Positions 26,755-37,617 of a DNA stretch of 64,000 bases are shown here, piece after piece (position 1 is the stretch's first letter; each line of letters opens with the position of its first letter). The position numbers were made by a program, and so were the translations under genes. This DNA is from Pseudochrobactrum sp. sp1633. GTDB lineage: Bacteria > Pseudomonadota > Alphaproteobacteria > Rhizobiales > Rhizobiaceae. The notes under the pieces were generated by a model. That model saw nothing but the letters and a program-made list of their open reading frames with translations. It did no database searches and was not told where the DNA came from. The stretch spans positions 62,001 through 126,000 of the forward strand of contig NZ_JARRAE010000009.1 in NCBI RefSeq assembly GCF_030376605.1. The letters run 5' to 3'.

Positions 26755-26768
26755 TTGTTCTGTCGCAA
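26755..26768. promoter_or_regulatory. Candidate NnrR box of the DUF2249 gene
   Basis: TTTG-TTCTGTCG-CAAA (26754-26769), TTG-N8-CAA, is one base different from the nosR box and 87 bp from the DUF2249 start. The rest of the 266-bp spacer (26669-26934) contains no gene. Confidence 0.65.
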
Positions 26769-26893
26769 ACTGCTGTCTCATATCGCAGTTAAATGACCGC
26801 GCTTAATGGGCAAGATAGGTAAGTTAAAGAGCGGTACGCTCTGATAAATAAGAAATATCTTTATAAAAATATAAGCAGAAACATGAGAGATGA

Positions 26894-26926
26894 AGTGGTT
26901 GATGCACAGACTGAGCATCAACCACT
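26894..26926 (-). terminator. Stem-loop after the L,D-transpeptidase gene
   Basis: AGTGGTTGATGC and GCATCAACCACT form a perfect 12-bp stem with a 9-nt loop, starting 9 nt after the stop codon on the minus strand. No T-run follows. Confidence 0.55.
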
Positions 26927-26934
26927 CCTGAATT

Positions 26935-27657
26935 TTATGCGCCGGCCATAACCGAATGCGCCTGTCCGGTTTTGTTCAAGTCCGGAATAACCACAATATC
27001 ACTGCCGTCACGCACGTTATCGTAAAGATGCATCACATCCTGATTGACCATGCGGATACAACCGGAGGAAACGGATTTACCGATTGTCCAATATTCCGGC
27101 GAGCCGTGAATGCGATAAATGGTGTCTCTGCCGTCTTTATGAATGTAATGCGCGCGTGCACCGAGTGGATTTTGCAATCCAGGCCCCATGCCGCCATTGG
27201 CAATGCTGTAAGGCTGGAGCGCAGGGTTACGCGCCACCATTTCATCCGGCGGTGTCCAGCGTGGCCATTTACGCTTATAGGCAATTTTTGCGCGGCCGGA
27301 CCAGGCATAACCATCTTTGCCGACGCCGATGCCATAACGGGTCGCACGACCACCAGGCTTGATATGGTAGAGGTATTTATTCGGTGTATCGACGATAACA
27401 GTGCCCGGCTTCTCGTCGGTCATGTAATCAACTTCTGCACGCCAGAATTTTTCAGGAATTTTCGACACATCAACTTCAGGGATCTGATATCCCTCATCCC
27501 ACACCGCATAATACATCGGCGGAGTCACAGGCTTTATTTTATTGGCTGCAAGATCAGCCGAAGGTCGTTTGGTTTCGCCGGTGGAAACACAGCCCGTCAA
27601 AGCTAGAGCGCTGGCTCCAAGCAAGAAATGACGACGGGAGAATGCAAAATCAGACAT
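26935..27657 (-). CDS. YkuD-family L,D-transpeptidase
   Basis: A 240-aa exported protein with the leader SRRHFLLGASALALTGC, which combines a twin-arginine-like start and a lipobox. The YkuD domain occupies about 75-235, with IHGSPEYWTIGKSVSSGCIRM containing the catalytic HG and SxGC-R motifs (Cys nucleophile). Such enzymes make 3-3 cross-links in peptidoglycan or attach outer-membrane proteins to it. It stands alone between two stem-loops. Confidence 0.92.
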   Translation of the reverse strand: MSDFAFSRRHFLLGASALALTGCVSTGETKRPSADLAANKIKPVTPPMYYAVWDEGYQIPEVDVSKIPEKFWRAEVDYMTDEKPGTVIVDTPNKYLYHIKPGGRATRYGIGVGKDGYAWSGRAKIAYKRKWPRWTPPDEMVARNPALQPYSIANGGMGPGLQNPLGARAHYIHKDGRDTIYRIHGSPEYWTIGKSVSSGCIRMVNQDVMHLYDNVRDGSDIVVIPDLNKTGQAHSVMAGA

Positions 27658-27900
27658 TTATAGCTCAATCTTCATTGGAATTGACCCCGAACTATCATGT
27701 CTGTCCTTAAGTCAGGCTTAAGAGCAGTCACGGGATCTATCACTTCATTCATTTATCTTCTCTGATTTACTGAACGCGGGAGGTTGCGTTTTTCATTCAG
27801 CAAGTCTGGAACCTGAGAACCCACATCTATGACAACAACATGGTAAAAACAGAATTAACGTGTGAAATAATAAGTTTTCTGACTGACCTGTGGCATTTAT

Positions 27901-27937
27901 AACAAAGCCCTTTGCGTTTCAGGCAAAGGGCTTTGTT
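27901..27937 (-). terminator. Strong hairpin terminator of the oxoprolinase gene
   Basis: AACAAAGCCCTTTGC, a 7-nt loop and GCAAAGGGCTTTGTT make a perfect 15-bp stem, about 22 nt after the stop of the minus-strand gene ending at 27960. It ends in TTGTT, consistent with intrinsic termination. Confidence 0.75.
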
Positions 27938-27959
27938 CATTTCACACTTATGTCAAAGA

Positions 27960-30900
27960 TCAGTTCTTACCGTAACCACCACCGGTCGGTGTGATAATGG
28001 TGAAAGCCTCACCGGCTTTCAGCACAACCTGATCGCAGCCTTTCAGCACTTCCACAGAACCATCCTGACGACGTACTTCATTGCGCCCCAGCTGACCATC
28101 TTCACCGCCTTCAAGGCCGAATGGCTGCACGCGGCGATGACCGGAGAGAATCGCAAATTCCAGTTCTTCCAGAGCACGGATGGTACGATGTGTACCATTG
28201 CCCGCAGTCCACTTACCGCGACCACCGGAATTTGCACGAATATGGAAATCTTCCAGCATCACAGGGAAACGGGTTTCCAGAATTTCCGGATCTGTAAGGC
28301 GTGAATTGGTCATATGGGTATGAACCGCATCCGCACCGTTGAAACCAGGCCCTGCCGGTGCACCGGAACAAATGGTTTCGTAATACTGATATTCATTATT
28401 GCCGAATGTCAGATTGTTCATCGTGCCCTGTGCCGCAGCCATAGCCTTGGTTGCACCAAACAAGCAGTTGGTCACAGCCTGACTGACTTCCACATTGCCC
28501 GCCACAACAGCAGCAGGATAATGCGGGGACAGCATCGAACCTTCCGGCACAACGATTTTAATCGGACGCAGACAGCCCGCATTCATCGGAATATCGCCGT
28601 CCACCAGCACGCGGAAGACATAAAGCACTGCGGCACGGGTTACCGGCTGCGGAGCATTAAAATTATCAGGACGCTGTTCTGAGGTGCCGGTGAAATCAAC
28701 CGTGGCTTCACGCTTTACGCGGTCAATCGTTACTTTGACTTCAATCTTGCTGCCCTGATCCAGTTCATAAGTGAACTGACCATCCGGCAATTGATCCAGC
28801 ACACGGCGCACGCTTTCGGCAGCATTATCCTGCACATGCCCCATATAGGCTTTCACAACATCCTCACCGAAATGCACAATCATCTTGCGCAATTCAGCCA
28901 CGCCTTTTTCATTAGCGGCAATCTGTGCTTTCAGATCATTAACGTTCTGGGTGAGATTGCGCACCGGATATTTGGCACCATTGAGCAAATCAGCCAGCGC
29001 TTCTTCACGGAACTGCCCCTGATCGACCAGCTTGAAATTGTCGATATAGACGCCTTCCTGCTCAATATTGACCGCCAGAGGTGACATCGAACCCGGTGCA
29101 ATACCGCCGATGTCGGCATGGTGACCACGGCTGGCAACCCAGAAACGAATCTCGGTCTGCGTATCATCAAAGACCGGCGTACACACGGTCAGATCCGGCA
29201 GATGCGTACCGCCATTATAAGGCGCATTGATCAGGAACACGTCACCCGGTTTAATCACCGGATTTTCACGGATTGCGGTGGCAACAGACGCATCCATTGA
29301 CCCCAAATGCACCGGCATATGCGGTGCATTGGCAACCAGATTGCCCGCAGCATCAAAGACCGCGCAAGAGAAATCAAGGCGTTCTTTAATATTCACCGAA
29401 TAGGCAGTGTTCTGCAGGGTCACGCCCATCTGTTCCGCAATCGACATGAACAGATTGTTGAAAATCTCCAGCATAACCGGATCAGCTTCTGTGCCGATTG
29501 CAACGCGTTTCGGCAGCGCTTTGATGCGGGTCAGCACGACATGATCATGCTCGGTGAGGCGTGCCTGCCAGCCATCTTCAATAATAATGGTCTGGTTTTT
29601 CTCAATAATAATCGCAGGGCCGGTAACAGTCTGGCCACGCTGCATAACCTCACGCACCACAACGGATGCATCATGGAATGCTCCTTGTGAGTAGAAACGT
29701 GCCTGTCGATCAGCCTGCGCTTCGGATGCTTCACCGATGCTGCCTGCCACTTCGCCCTCACCGGCACCACCGCCGACAGTTTCCAGCTCAACGGCATCAA
29801 TCACCAGTGCTTTATTCTCGGCGATGAAACCGAAACGGCGCTTATGGGCAGCTTCAAACTCTTCACGCAGACGCGCAGCTGCATCAACCGCCGGATAAGT
29901 CGCCTCAATGGAGAGCACAGTATCGGTGCCTGCATAGCGAATATGCGCGCGCAAATGTTTAGTGATGACTTTCTCGTCCACGCCCTGTGCGATCAGTTCC
30001 GCTACACACTCAGTTGCCAGCTCCGCACCAAGGCGCTGCAATTCTGCAGGCGCATCTGCATCCAGATTAACGCCCAATGCCTTCTGGCGGGTGGCACGGA
30101 TATCCGCCAGCCCCATACCATAGGCAGACAACAGACCGGACATCGGGTGCAACAGAATGTTCTTCATACCCAGAGCATCGGCAACCAGACAAGCATGCTG
30201 ACCACCAGCACCACCAAAGCAGCTCAGTGCATAACGGGTCACATCATAGCCACGCTGGACAGAAATTTTCTTGATCGCTTCCACCATATTGGCAACAGCA
30301 ATACGGATAAACCCGTCTGCCACGCTTTCCGGTGTGCGGTCATCGCCGATTTCTTCAGCCATCTGCGTGAATAGTGCGCGAACACGCTCAACATCCAGCG
30401 GCTTGTCCTGATCAGGACCAAAAATCGACGGGAAATAGTCCGGAATCAATTTACCGAGCATCACATTGGCATCGGTCACGGCCAGCGGACCACCATTGCG
30501 GTAGCAGGCAGGCCCCGGATTGGCACCGGCAGAATCTGGGCCGACGCGGAAACGACCGGCATCAAAATGCAGAATGGAACCACCGCCAGCAGCAACCGTA
30601 TGAATCAGCATCATCGGTGCACGCACACGCACACCGGCCACTTCAGTTTCAAAAGCGCGTTCATATTCGCCGTCGAAATGCGCCACATCTGTCGATGTGC
30701 CGCCCATGTCAAAACCGATAACCTGACCAAAACCAGCTGTTTCACCGGTACGGGCAAGTCCGACCACACCACCGGCAGGGCCGGAGAGAATCGCGTCTTT
30801 CCCCTGAAACATATCCGCAGCAGTCAGGCCGCCGGAGGACATCATGAACATCACGCGGGCACCGGTGCGCTCTACGTCCAGCTCGCGGGAAACCTGCGCC

Positions 30901-31589
30901 ACATAACGGCGCAAAACCGGCGACAAATAAGCATCAACAACCGTCGTATCACCTCGGCCAACCAGCTTAATCAGCGGCGACACTTCATGGCTGACGGAGA
31001 CCTGCTCAATGCCAATCTCACGGGCAATTTTGGCAACGGCGGCTTCATGTGCTGGGAATTTATAAGCATGCATAAACACGATAGCGACGGCATTATAGCC
31101 CTCAGCTTTCAGGGCACGCAGCGCGGCTTCTGCCTGAGCCAGATCAAGCGGCAATTCAGTGCTGCCATCGGCCAAAACGCGCTCATCAATCTCAACAACG
31201 CGGTCATAAAGCGCTTCCGGCTTGATGATTTCAGTTGCGAAAATATTCTTGCGTTCCTGATAGCCGATACGCAGTGCATCGCGGAAACCTTTGGTGGTGA
31301 CCAGCGCCAGCTTTTCGCCCTTGCGCTCAAGCAGCGCATTGGTGGCAACGGTTGTGCCCATGCGCACTTCACCGATTGCACCGGTTGGCACCGGCTCACC
31401 GGCTTTCAACCCCAGATGCAGACGGATACCCTGAACGGCAGCATCTTTATAGGCAGAAGGATTCTCTGACAGCACTTTGCGGGCATGAAGATTGCCTTGG
31501 CTGTCACGGCCGATAACATCTGTGAATGTGCCACCGCGATCAATCCAGAAGTCCCAAGCCCCTGAAATCTCTTGTGCCGCTGCGCTCAT
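27960..31589 (-). CDS. 5-oxoprolinase / hydantoinase A-B fusion enzyme
   Basis: A 1209-aa cytoplasmic enzyme fusing HyuA and HyuB. The N-terminal half starts [17 protein letters not shown], the actin-like ATP-binding opening of oxoprolinases, with [15 protein letters not shown] later. The second half (from about 720) contains [40 protein letters not shown] and ends in a [15 protein letters not shown] tail. Such enzymes hydrolyse 5-oxoproline or hydantoins with ATP. The ATG at 31589 follows GAGGGAG; an upstream frame to 31742 is spurious. It is divergent from a MarR-like gene that neighbours peptide transport, suggesting pyroglutamate recovery. Confidence 0.9.
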   Translation of the reverse strand: MSAAAQEISGAWDFWIDRGGTFTDVIGRDSQGNLHARKVLSENPSAYKDAAVQGIRLHLGLKAGEPVPTGAIGEVRMGTTVATNALLERKGEKLALVTTKGFRDALRIGYQERKNIFATEIIKPEALYDRVVEIDERVLADGSTELPLDLAQAEAALRALKAEGYNAVAIVFMHAYKFPAHEAAVAKIAREIGIEQVSVSHEVSPLIKLVGRGDTTVVDAYLSPVLRRYVAQVSRELDVERTGARVMFMMSSGGLTAADMFQGKDAILSGPAGGVVGLARTGETAGFGQVIGFDMGGTSTDVAHFDGEYERAFETEVAGVRVRAPMMLIHTVAAGGGSILHFDAGRFRVGPDSAGANPGPACYRNGGPLAVTDANVMLGKLIPDYFPSIFGPDQDKPLDVERVRALFTQMAEEIGDDRTPESVADGFIRIAVANMVEAIKKISVQRGYDVTRYALSCFGGAGGQHACLVADALGMKNILLHPMSGLLSAYGMGLADIRATRQKALGVNLDADAPAELQRLGAELATECVAELIAQGVDEKVITKHLRAHIRYAGTDTVLSIEATYPAVDAAARLREEFEAAHKRRFGFIAENKALVIDAVELETVGGGAGEGEVAGSIGEASEAQADRQARFYSQGAFHDASVVVREVMQRGQTVTGPAIIIEKNQTIIIEDGWQARLTEHDHVVLTRIKALPKRVAIGTEADPVMLEIFNNLFMSIAEQMGVTLQNTAYSVNIKERLDFSCAVFDAAGNLVANAPHMPVHLGSMDASVATAIRENPVIKPGDVFLINAPYNGGTHLPDLTVCTPVFDDTQTEIRFWVASRGHHADIGGIAPGSMSPLAVNIEQEGVYIDNFKLVDQGQFREEALADLLNGAKYPVRNLTQNVNDLKAQIAANEKGVAELRKMIVHFGEDVVKAYMGHVQDNAAESVRRVLDQLPDGQFTYELDQGSKIEVKVTIDRVKREATVDFTGTSEQRPDNFNAPQPVTRAAVLYVFRVLVDGDIPMNAGCLRPIKIVVPEGSMLSPHYPAAVVAGNVEVSQAVTNCLFGATKAMAAAQGTMNNLTFGNNEYQYYETICSGAPAGPGFNGADAVHTHMTNSRLTDPEILETRFPVMLEDFHIRANSGGRGKWTAGNGTHRTIRALEELEFAILSGHRRVQPFGLEGGEDGQLGRNEVRRQDGSVEVLKGCDQVVLKAGEAFTIITPTGGGYGKN

Positions 31590-31653
31590 TATCGGCTCCC
31601 TCATAAAATTTATGCCGTTACGCTGAATGTTTATTGGAAAACATAGTTTCATT

Positions 31654-31674
31654 TTATTGACAAAATGTCGATAA
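31654..31674. promoter_or_regulatory. Near-perfect palindrome between oxoprolinase and MarR genes
   Basis: Half-sites TTATTGACA and TGTCGATAA flank AAA and mismatch at a single pair. The 21-bp palindrome lies 65 bp before the oxoprolinase start and 41 bp before the regulator ATG. It is a likely operator of the divergent winged-helix regulator. Confidence 0.6.
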
Positions 31675-31714
31675 GATGGTGACATAAAATACACAGGATT
31701 GGGAGACTGGCAAT

Positions 31715-32323
31715 ATGAGCAGGAAAAAATCGCCGCCTTCAACAGGTGACGTAACAGACAGCGCGGATGAAACCGTACTGGCTGAAGTCAGCCTGCCCAA
31801 GCATTTGCGCCCTGTCCCTTCCATCGGCCCTATTGTCTCTTCCGCCCATCTGGCCGAAGGCGGTTCTACCGCTCTGTCAGAGGTGGAATATGGTTTGATT
31901 CTTGCGTCCCATGCATTCTCCCGCTGGATGGTACGCTGCATGGCAGCCGCAGGGCTGCCGGGTCTCTCCCCGATTGAAATTCTGATCCTGCATTCCATCC
32001 GCCATCGCGGCCGCGAGAAGAAGCTGGCTGATATTTGTCTGGTACTGGATATTGAAGACACGCATATTGCGACTTACGCTCTGCGCAAGCTGGAAAATGC
32101 CGGTCTTCTGACAACTGGTAAAGCCGCAAAAGAAAAAACAGTCCGCATTACCGATAAAGGCGCTGAGGCCTGTGCGCGCTATGCGCAAATCCGCGAGCGT
32201 CTGCTCGTGGATTCCACGGCCAATGCCCGCCCCTCGGAAGAAACCCTGTCGGAAGTTGCAGCTCTGCTGCGCTTTATGTCGGGTGCATTTAATCAGGCAG
32301 CCCGTTCTGCCATTACACTATAA
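31715..32323 (+). CDS. MarR-like winged-helix regulator of the peptide/oxoproline locus
   Basis: A 202-aa protein with an unstructured N-terminus and a MarR/COG5631-type winged helix. The core is [52 protein letters not shown], then a wing ([14 protein letters not shown]). GGGAG precedes the ATG. It stands divergent to the oxoprolinase gene, with the palindrome at 31654-31674 in between. It is followed immediately by the ABC transporter genes, and probably controls both. Confidence 0.8.
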   Translation: MSRKKSPPSTGDVTDSADETVLAEVSLPKHLRPVPSIGPIVSSAHLAEGGSTALSEVEYGLILASHAFSRWMVRCMAAAGLPGLSPIEILILHSIRHRGREKKLADICLVLDIEDTHIATYALRKLENAGLLTTGKAAKEKTVRITDKGAEACARYAQIRERLLVDSTANARPSEETLSEVAALLRFMSGAFNQAARSAITL

Positions 32324-32334
32324 GGATGACCGGA

Positions 32335-34185
32335 GTGAACGACGCGCAGCTTCACCAATCAGCTGAAACCCAGCCACTTCTGGAAGTCACAGATCTCTCG
32401 GTAGAGTTCGGCACCGCCCGCGTGGTGGACGGACTGAGCTTTTCCGTTCGTTCCGGCCGCACAACGGCGATTGTCGGCGAGTCCGGCTCCGGTAAATCCA
32501 TCACCTCTCTGTCGGTGATGCGTCTGGCAGATATGCTGGGTGCGAAATTCCCTGAAGGCAAAATCCTGTTCACCGGCTCGCAGGGCAAAATGAACCTGCT
32601 CGAAGCTGAACAGAAGACTATGCGCAGCATTCGCGGCAAAGAAATTGCCATGATCTTTCAGGAGCCGATGACCTCGCTCAATCCGGTTTTCACCATTGGC
32701 GACCAGATTGCCGAAGTGCTGATGCTGCATGAAAAACTAGGCAAAAAGGCAGCATTGAAAGAAGGCCAGCGCCTGCTTGAAATGGTGCGTCTGCCGGATG
32801 CACAGGGCATGCTCAGCCGTTTCCCGCATCAGCTTTCCGGCGGCATGCGCCAGCGTGTGATGATTGCAATGGCACTGGCCTGTCGTCCGAAACTGCTGAT
32901 TGCCGATGAGCCGACCACAGCCCTCGATGTGACTATTCAGGCGCAGATTCTGCATATTATCCGCGATCTCCAGAAAGAACTGGAAATGGCCGTGATCTTC
33001 ATCACCCATGATATGGGCGTTGTCGCGGAAATGGCCGATGATGTAGTGGTCATGTGGAAGGGTAAAAAGGTAGAAGAAGGCGCGGTCAGCGATATTTTCG
33101 CCAATCCGCAGCATCCTTATACACAGACCCTTTTGTCAGCCGTGCCGAAACTCGGCAGCATGGCTGGTGAAGATTTCCCGAAGCGCATGCCGGTCACAAT
33201 TCTGGAAGATAACAAACCGGTTCTGGTCGGTGAAACCCGCATTCAGGACACTGCCCGTCTGGATCAGCCACCGCTGTTGTCGGTGCGCGATCTTTCTGTG
33301 CGTTTTAATATCAAGAAGAACCTGTTCGGCCGCACGACCCATGTGTGCAATGCGGTATCGCAGGTCAGCTTCGATATTCATCCGGGCGAAACTCTGGCAC
33401 TGGTTGGTGAATCCGGCTCAGGAAAATCCACCATCGGCCGCACAATTCAGCAATTGCAGAACCCGCTCTCCGGCGATATGCGCTTTAACGGCAAAGCCTT
33501 CTCGGAAATGAGTGCAGCAGAGCGCTTCCGTATGCGTCAGGAAGTGCAGTATATTTTTCAGGACCCGTTTGCCTCGCTCGATCCGCGTAAAACGGTTCGC
33601 TTCTCGATTGCCGAACCTATCCGCACCCACGGTCTTATTCTTGACGAAGCCGCAATTACCAAGCGTGTTGATGAATTGCTGGAACGCGTGGGCTTGAGTT
33701 CCGCCGTTGCCGGTCGTTATCCGCATGAGTTTTCCGGCGGTCAGCGTCAGCGTGTGTGTATTGCCCGTGCCCTTGCTTCCAATCCGAAGCTGATTATCGC
33801 CGATGAGGCATTGTCCGCACTTGATGTGTCCATTCAGGCGCAGATCATCAATCTGTTTATGGATTTGCAGAAAGAACACGGCCTCGCTTATCTCTTCATC
33901 AGCCACGACATGGCTGTGGTTGAAAAGATGAGCCACCGCGTGGCTGTGCTTTATCTCGGCCAGATCATGGAACTCGGCTCGCGCCGTCAGGTGTTTGAAA
34001 CACCGTCCCATGATTATACACGCCGCCTGCTCTCTGCTGTTCCTGTCGCCGATCCGCTGGCGCGTACCAACCGCGCAATGCTGGAAGGCGAAATTCCTAG
34101 CACCACACGCCGGATCGAGGACAAGCCGCAGATCTGGCAGCATGAAGAAATCGCCAAAGGGCATTTCATAGCCCGCAGCGCATAA
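32335..34185 (+). CDS. Oligopeptide ABC transporter, double ATP-binding protein
   Basis: This is a fused DppD-DppF type ATPase of about 616 aa. It has two Walker A motifs (GESGSGKS in each half), two signatures (LSGGMRQR and FSGGQRQR) and two Walker B segments ([12 protein letters not shown] and [12 protein letters not shown]). A GTG at 32335 is preferred because AAGGA lies 8 nt upstream. An ATG at 32326 directly abuts that site and cannot use it. It energises the permeases encoded at 35833-37617. Confidence 0.9.
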   Translation: MNDAQLHQSAETQPLLEVTDLSVEFGTARVVDGLSFSVRSGRTTAIVGESGSGKSITSLSVMRLADMLGAKFPEGKILFTGSQGKMNLLEAEQKTMRSIRGKEIAMIFQEPMTSLNPVFTIGDQIAEVLMLHEKLGKKAALKEGQRLLEMVRLPDAQGMLSRFPHQLSGGMRQRVMIAMALACRPKLLIADEPTTALDVTIQAQILHIIRDLQKELEMAVIFITHDMGVVAEMADDVVVMWKGKKVEEGAVSDIFANPQHPYTQTLLSAVPKLGSMAGEDFPKRMPVTILEDNKPVLVGETRIQDTARLDQPPLLSVRDLSVRFNIKKNLFGRTTHVCNAVSQVSFDIHPGETLALVGESGSGKSTIGRTIQQLQNPLSGDMRFNGKAFSEMSAAERFRMRQEVQYIFQDPFASLDPRKTVRFSIAEPIRTHGLILDEAAITKRVDELLERVGLSSAVAGRYPHEFSGGQRQRVCIARALASNPKLIIADEALSALDVSIQAQIINLFMDLQKEHGLAYLFISHDMAVVEKMSHRVAVLYLGQIMELGSRRQVFETPSHDYTRRLLSAVPVADPLARTNRAMLEGEIPSTTRRIEDKPQIWQHEEIAKGHFIARSA

Positions 34186-34229
34186 GATCTAACATCTGTT
34201 TCATTGTTTACAAAAGGGGAGTCGAGATT

Positions 34230-35762
34230 ATGAAACTTAAAGCATTATTCACAGCGCTGACTGTTGGCACAGCATTGTCTGCTGTTGCACTGTCATCAGC
34301 ACCGGCATTCGCTGCCGGTAAAATGACCGTATCCTCGCCGCAGGATCCGGGCAGCTGGGATCCGATTGACACATTTCTGGTCAACTGGGCATCCGTTGCC
34401 ACCAATATTTATGACGGTCTGGTCTATCGCGGCCCTGACCTGAAAATCGTACCGGCACTCGCCACCTCATGGGAAGAGCTGGACGAAGGCAAGCGCATCC
34501 GCTTCAACCTGCGTGAGAATGTAAAATTCCACAATGGCGAGCCTTTCAATGCTGAAGCCGTCAAATTCACCTTTGAGCGTCTGCTCGGTGATGAAGGTGC
34601 CAAAGGCCCGCAGCGCTCCAACTATATTGCGATTGAAAAAATCGAAGTCATCGACGACAAAACTGTCGATTTCCACCTGAAAGCGACCGATCCGGTTCTC
34701 ATGACCAAGCTCGCCGGTTACGGCGCGATGATCGTGCCGCCAAAATATATTCAGGAAAAAGGCGATGATTTCTTCAACGCCAATCCTGTTGGCACCGGCC
34801 CTTTCAAAGTCATCAGCTACAAGCCAAAAGTCGGCATTCAGATGGAAGCTTTTGCTGACCATTGGGGCGGCGCACCAAAGCTGTCTGAACTTGAATACCG
34901 CTTCATCACCGAACCATCGACCGCCGTTGCAGAATTGCAGGCAGGCCGCGTTGATCTGGTAATCCCGCCGACAATTCCGATCGGCATGATCTCGACCATT
35001 GAAGCTGATCCTAAGCTGGCGATTGTTACCACTGCCGGTCCGACTGTTTATTCGCTGCGCTATAATACCCGTACCGGCATCACTGCTGATGAACGCGTGC
35101 GTAAGGCGCTGATCCTTGGCGTTGACCGCGATACCATCATCAAATCCATTCTCGGTGGTCAGGCTGAGCCAATTGCCAGCCTTCAGGGTGCTCTGTCTTT
35201 CGGTTATGACGCGGATATGAAGCCGCTGCCATACGACCCGGAAGGCGCGAAGAAGCTTCTGGCAGAAGCCGGTGTTAAACCGGGTGCAGCCGTACAGATC
35301 GACATTCGCGGTAATGACGCAACTTTCAACGAAGTTGTGCAGGCGGTTTCCAGCTATCTGCAGATCATCGGTATCAATGCAACGATCAAGCCATATGAAA
35401 CCAACGTATTGCTGAATGACATCATTCCACAGGGCAAAACCGGCGCGATGTTCCAGCAATCATGGGGCGGCTGGACATTCGATTACGATAACACCGCTTA
35501 TTCCATGTATCACGCCGGTGAAAAGTGGAACCCGTATGACAATGATGCGAAAATGAATGAGCTGCTGGAATCCCAGCGCGCCATTACCGATCGTGCCAAG
35601 CGTGAAGAAATCCTCAAGAAAATTGCGAAATACGCAGCCGACCGCGCATTGGAAATGCCGCTTTACAATCTCAAAGCGATCTACGGCATCAACAAGCGCG
35701 TGAAAGATTTCGTACCGGCTCCAGACAGCCGTCTGCGCCTCACCGAAGTCAGCGTTGACTAA
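34230..35762 (+). CDS. Peptide ABC transporter substrate-binding protein (family 5)
   Basis: A 510-aa periplasmic protein with a signal peptide (cleavage after AFA). The SBP_bac_5 signature is FNLRENVKFHNGEPFNAEAVKFTFERLL. The C-terminal part includes NTAYSMYHAGEKWNPYDND. Family 5 proteins bind di- and oligopeptides or nickel chelates. A hairpin follows the stop. Confidence 0.92.
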   Translation: MKLKALFTALTVGTALSAVALSSAPAFAAGKMTVSSPQDPGSWDPIDTFLVNWASVATNIYDGLVYRGPDLKIVPALATSWEELDEGKRIRFNLRENVKFHNGEPFNAEAVKFTFERLLGDEGAKGPQRSNYIAIEKIEVIDDKTVDFHLKATDPVLMTKLAGYGAMIVPPKYIQEKGDDFFNANPVGTGPFKVISYKPKVGIQMEAFADHWGGAPKLSELEYRFITEPSTAVAELQAGRVDLVIPPTIPIGMISTIEADPKLAIVTTAGPTVYSLRYNTRTGITADERVRKALILGVDRDTIIKSILGGQAEPIASLQGALSFGYDADMKPLPYDPEGAKKLLAEAGVKPGAAVQIDIRGNDATFNEVVQAVSSYLQIIGINATIKPYETNVLLNDIIPQGKTGAMFQQSWGGWTFDYDNTAYSMYHAGEKWNPYDNDAKMNELLESQRAITDRAKREEILKKIAKYAADRALEMPLYNLKAIYGINKRVKDFVPAPDSRLRLTEVSVD

Positions 35763-35775
35763 TGAACAGACTAAA

Positions 35776-35801
35776 CCGCGCTGGTTCTTTCACCGGCGCG
35801 G
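35776..35801 (+). promoter_or_regulatory. Intercistronic hairpin after the peptide-binding protein gene
   Basis: CCGCGCTGG, an 8-nt loop and CCGGCGCGG form a 9-bp stem (one G-U). Hairpins here typically stabilise the upstream mRNA, so that binding protein is made in excess over permeases. Confidence 0.55.
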
Positions 35802-35832
35802 GATTTCCTTGATCTTATAAAGGATAAGAATT

Positions 35833-36756
35833 TTGGCCGGGTTTCTGATCAAACGAATTTTACAGGCGATCTTTGTCGTCATTGTCGTGACTTTGACCGT
35901 CGCTTTCGCAATCCGTATGACCGGTGATCCGGCGCTGATGCTCACTCAAGGTGCGGGCAGCGTGACCGAGGCCGATCTGGAGCGCATCCGCGAAGGTTTG
36001 GGCTTAAACCAGCCTTTCATCGTGCAATATATGAATTTCATCAAAGGCCTGTTCACGCTGGATTTCGGACGCAGCTTTCTTGGCGGCACTCCGGTCTCCC
36101 TGCTGATTAAAGATGCTCTGCCTGCAACCTTACTGCTGGCTTTTGCATCCATGGCCGTATCGATCATTATTTCGATCCCGCTCGGCATTAAAGCTGCGGT
36201 ATCGCGCGGCAAATGGGCAGATCAGCTGATCCGCATCCTGTCGCTTGTCGGTCTGTCCTTCCCGAACTTCTGGCTCGCAACCATGCTGGTATTGCTGTTT
36301 GCTGTCGGCCTGCAATGGCTACCGCCAAGCGGTATGGATGGCTTTGCAAGTTTCATCATGCCTGCTGTGACAATGGGGATTATCCTCACGGCCACCAATG
36401 TGCGTCTGGTGCGCACTTCGATGCTAGAGACCCTGCAGTCCCAATATATTATGGTGGCACGGGCCAAAGGCTTAAGCGAAAACAAAGTGCTGTACAAACA
36501 TGCACTGCGCAATTGCGCCATTCCGCTGATTACCTATTTCGGCCTGCAATTCGGCGGCTTGCTCGGCGGCATCGTGGTTGTTGAACGCGTGTTCAACTGG
36601 CCAGGCATGGGCACACTGGCTTTCGATGCGGTTTCCGGTCGTGATTATCCGGTTCTGCAGGCAAGTATCACCGTGCTGTCGCTTATGATTATCGGTGTCA
36701 ATCTTCTGGTCGATATTGCCTATGGCCTTGTCGATCCACGCATCCGGACGGAGTAG
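35833..36756 (+). CDS. Peptide ABC transporter permease (DppB-like)
   Basis: A 307-aa permease with six helices, the DppB-type RILQAIFVVIVVTLTVAFAIRMTGDPA opening, and the EAA loop VARAKGLSENKVLYKHALRN. The start is a TTG at 35833 with AAAGGA upstream; no ATG is available before the first helix. It lies 4 bp upstream of the second permease gene. Confidence 0.93.
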   Translation: MAGFLIKRILQAIFVVIVVTLTVAFAIRMTGDPALMLTQGAGSVTEADLERIREGLGLNQPFIVQYMNFIKGLFTLDFGRSFLGGTPVSLLIKDALPATLLLAFASMAVSIIISIPLGIKAAVSRGKWADQLIRILSLVGLSFPNFWLATMLVLLFAVGLQWLPPSGMDGFASFIMPAVTMGIILTATNVRLVRTSMLETLQSQYIMVARAKGLSENKVLYKHALRNCAIPLITYFGLQFGGLLGGIVVVERVFNWPGMGTLAFDAVSGRDYPVLQASITVLSLMIIGVNLLVDIAYGLVDPRIRTE

Positions 36757-36759
36757 AAA

Positions 36760-37617
36760 ATGGCCGCGAAAACATCCTCTTCCCTGCTGTTCTCCCGCCT
36801 GTTCAGCCTTGAATTCATTCTCGGTGTTGGCCTGACAGCCATTATCTGTTTGGCTGTCCTGTTCTCCGGCCTGCTGTTTCCTGATGGCGGGGAAAAGATT
36901 GATCTGATGGCGCGTCTCACGCCACCATTCACCAATATGTCCCATATTTTCGGCACCGATCCGCTCGGTCGTGATGTGCTGGCACGCGTTATCACCGGCG
37001 GTAAAATCTCGCTGCTGGTCGGCTTTGTTTCCGTTGCCGGTGCCGTGGTTATCGGTGTCATTATGGGACTGGTTGCCGGTTACTATCGCGGCTTCTGGGA
37101 CATGGTGGTGATGCGCTTTGCCGATGTGCAGCTGGCGCTGCCTTTCATTCTGCTGGCCATTACCTTTATCGCCATTGTCGGCGGCGGCCTGATGAATACC
37201 ATCATCCTGCTGATCGTTTCTCAATGGGTACAATATGCCCGTCTGGTACGCGGTTCGGTACTGGCGCTGCGTGAGCGTGAATTCATCCTCTCCGCCCGTG
37301 CCATCGGTGTCAAAGACTGGCGCATTATTTTCCAGCATCTGCTGCCGAACCTGCTTGGACCGGTAATCGTGCTGATGACACTGAATGTTGCCAATAATAT
37401 TTTGCTGGAATCCAGCCTGACGTTCTTGGGGCTTGGTGTTGATCCGACCATTCCAAGCTGGGGCGGGATGCTGGCCGATGGCCGTACTTACCTGCAAACC
37501 GCATGGTGGGTCAGCGTCTTCCCGGGTCTGGCAATCTTGCTGACAGTGCTTGGTCTCAATCTTCTGGGTGACTGGCTGCGTGACAGCCTTGATCCGACTG
37601 GGAGAACCTCCCGATGA
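36760..37617 (+). CDS. Peptide ABC transporter permease (DppC-like)
   Basis: A 285-aa permease of the DppC type. It shows the conserved FGTDPLGRDVLARVITGGKISLLVG after the first helix and the EAA loop LSARAIGVKDWRIIFQHLLPN. It overlaps the M14 peptidase gene by 4 bases. Confidence 0.93.
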   Translation: MAAKTSSSLLFSRLFSLEFILGVGLTAIICLAVLFSGLLFPDGGEKIDLMARLTPPFTNMSHIFGTDPLGRDVLARVITGGKISLLVGFVSVAGAVVIGVIMGLVAGYYRGFWDMVVMRFADVQLALPFILLAITFIAIVGGGLMNTIILLIVSQWVQYARLVRGSVLALREREFILSARAIGVKDWRIIFQHLLPNLLGPVIVLMTLNVANNILLESSLTFLGLGVDPTIPSWGGMLADGRTYLQTAWWVSVFPGLAILLTVLGLNLLGDWLRDSLDPTGRTSR

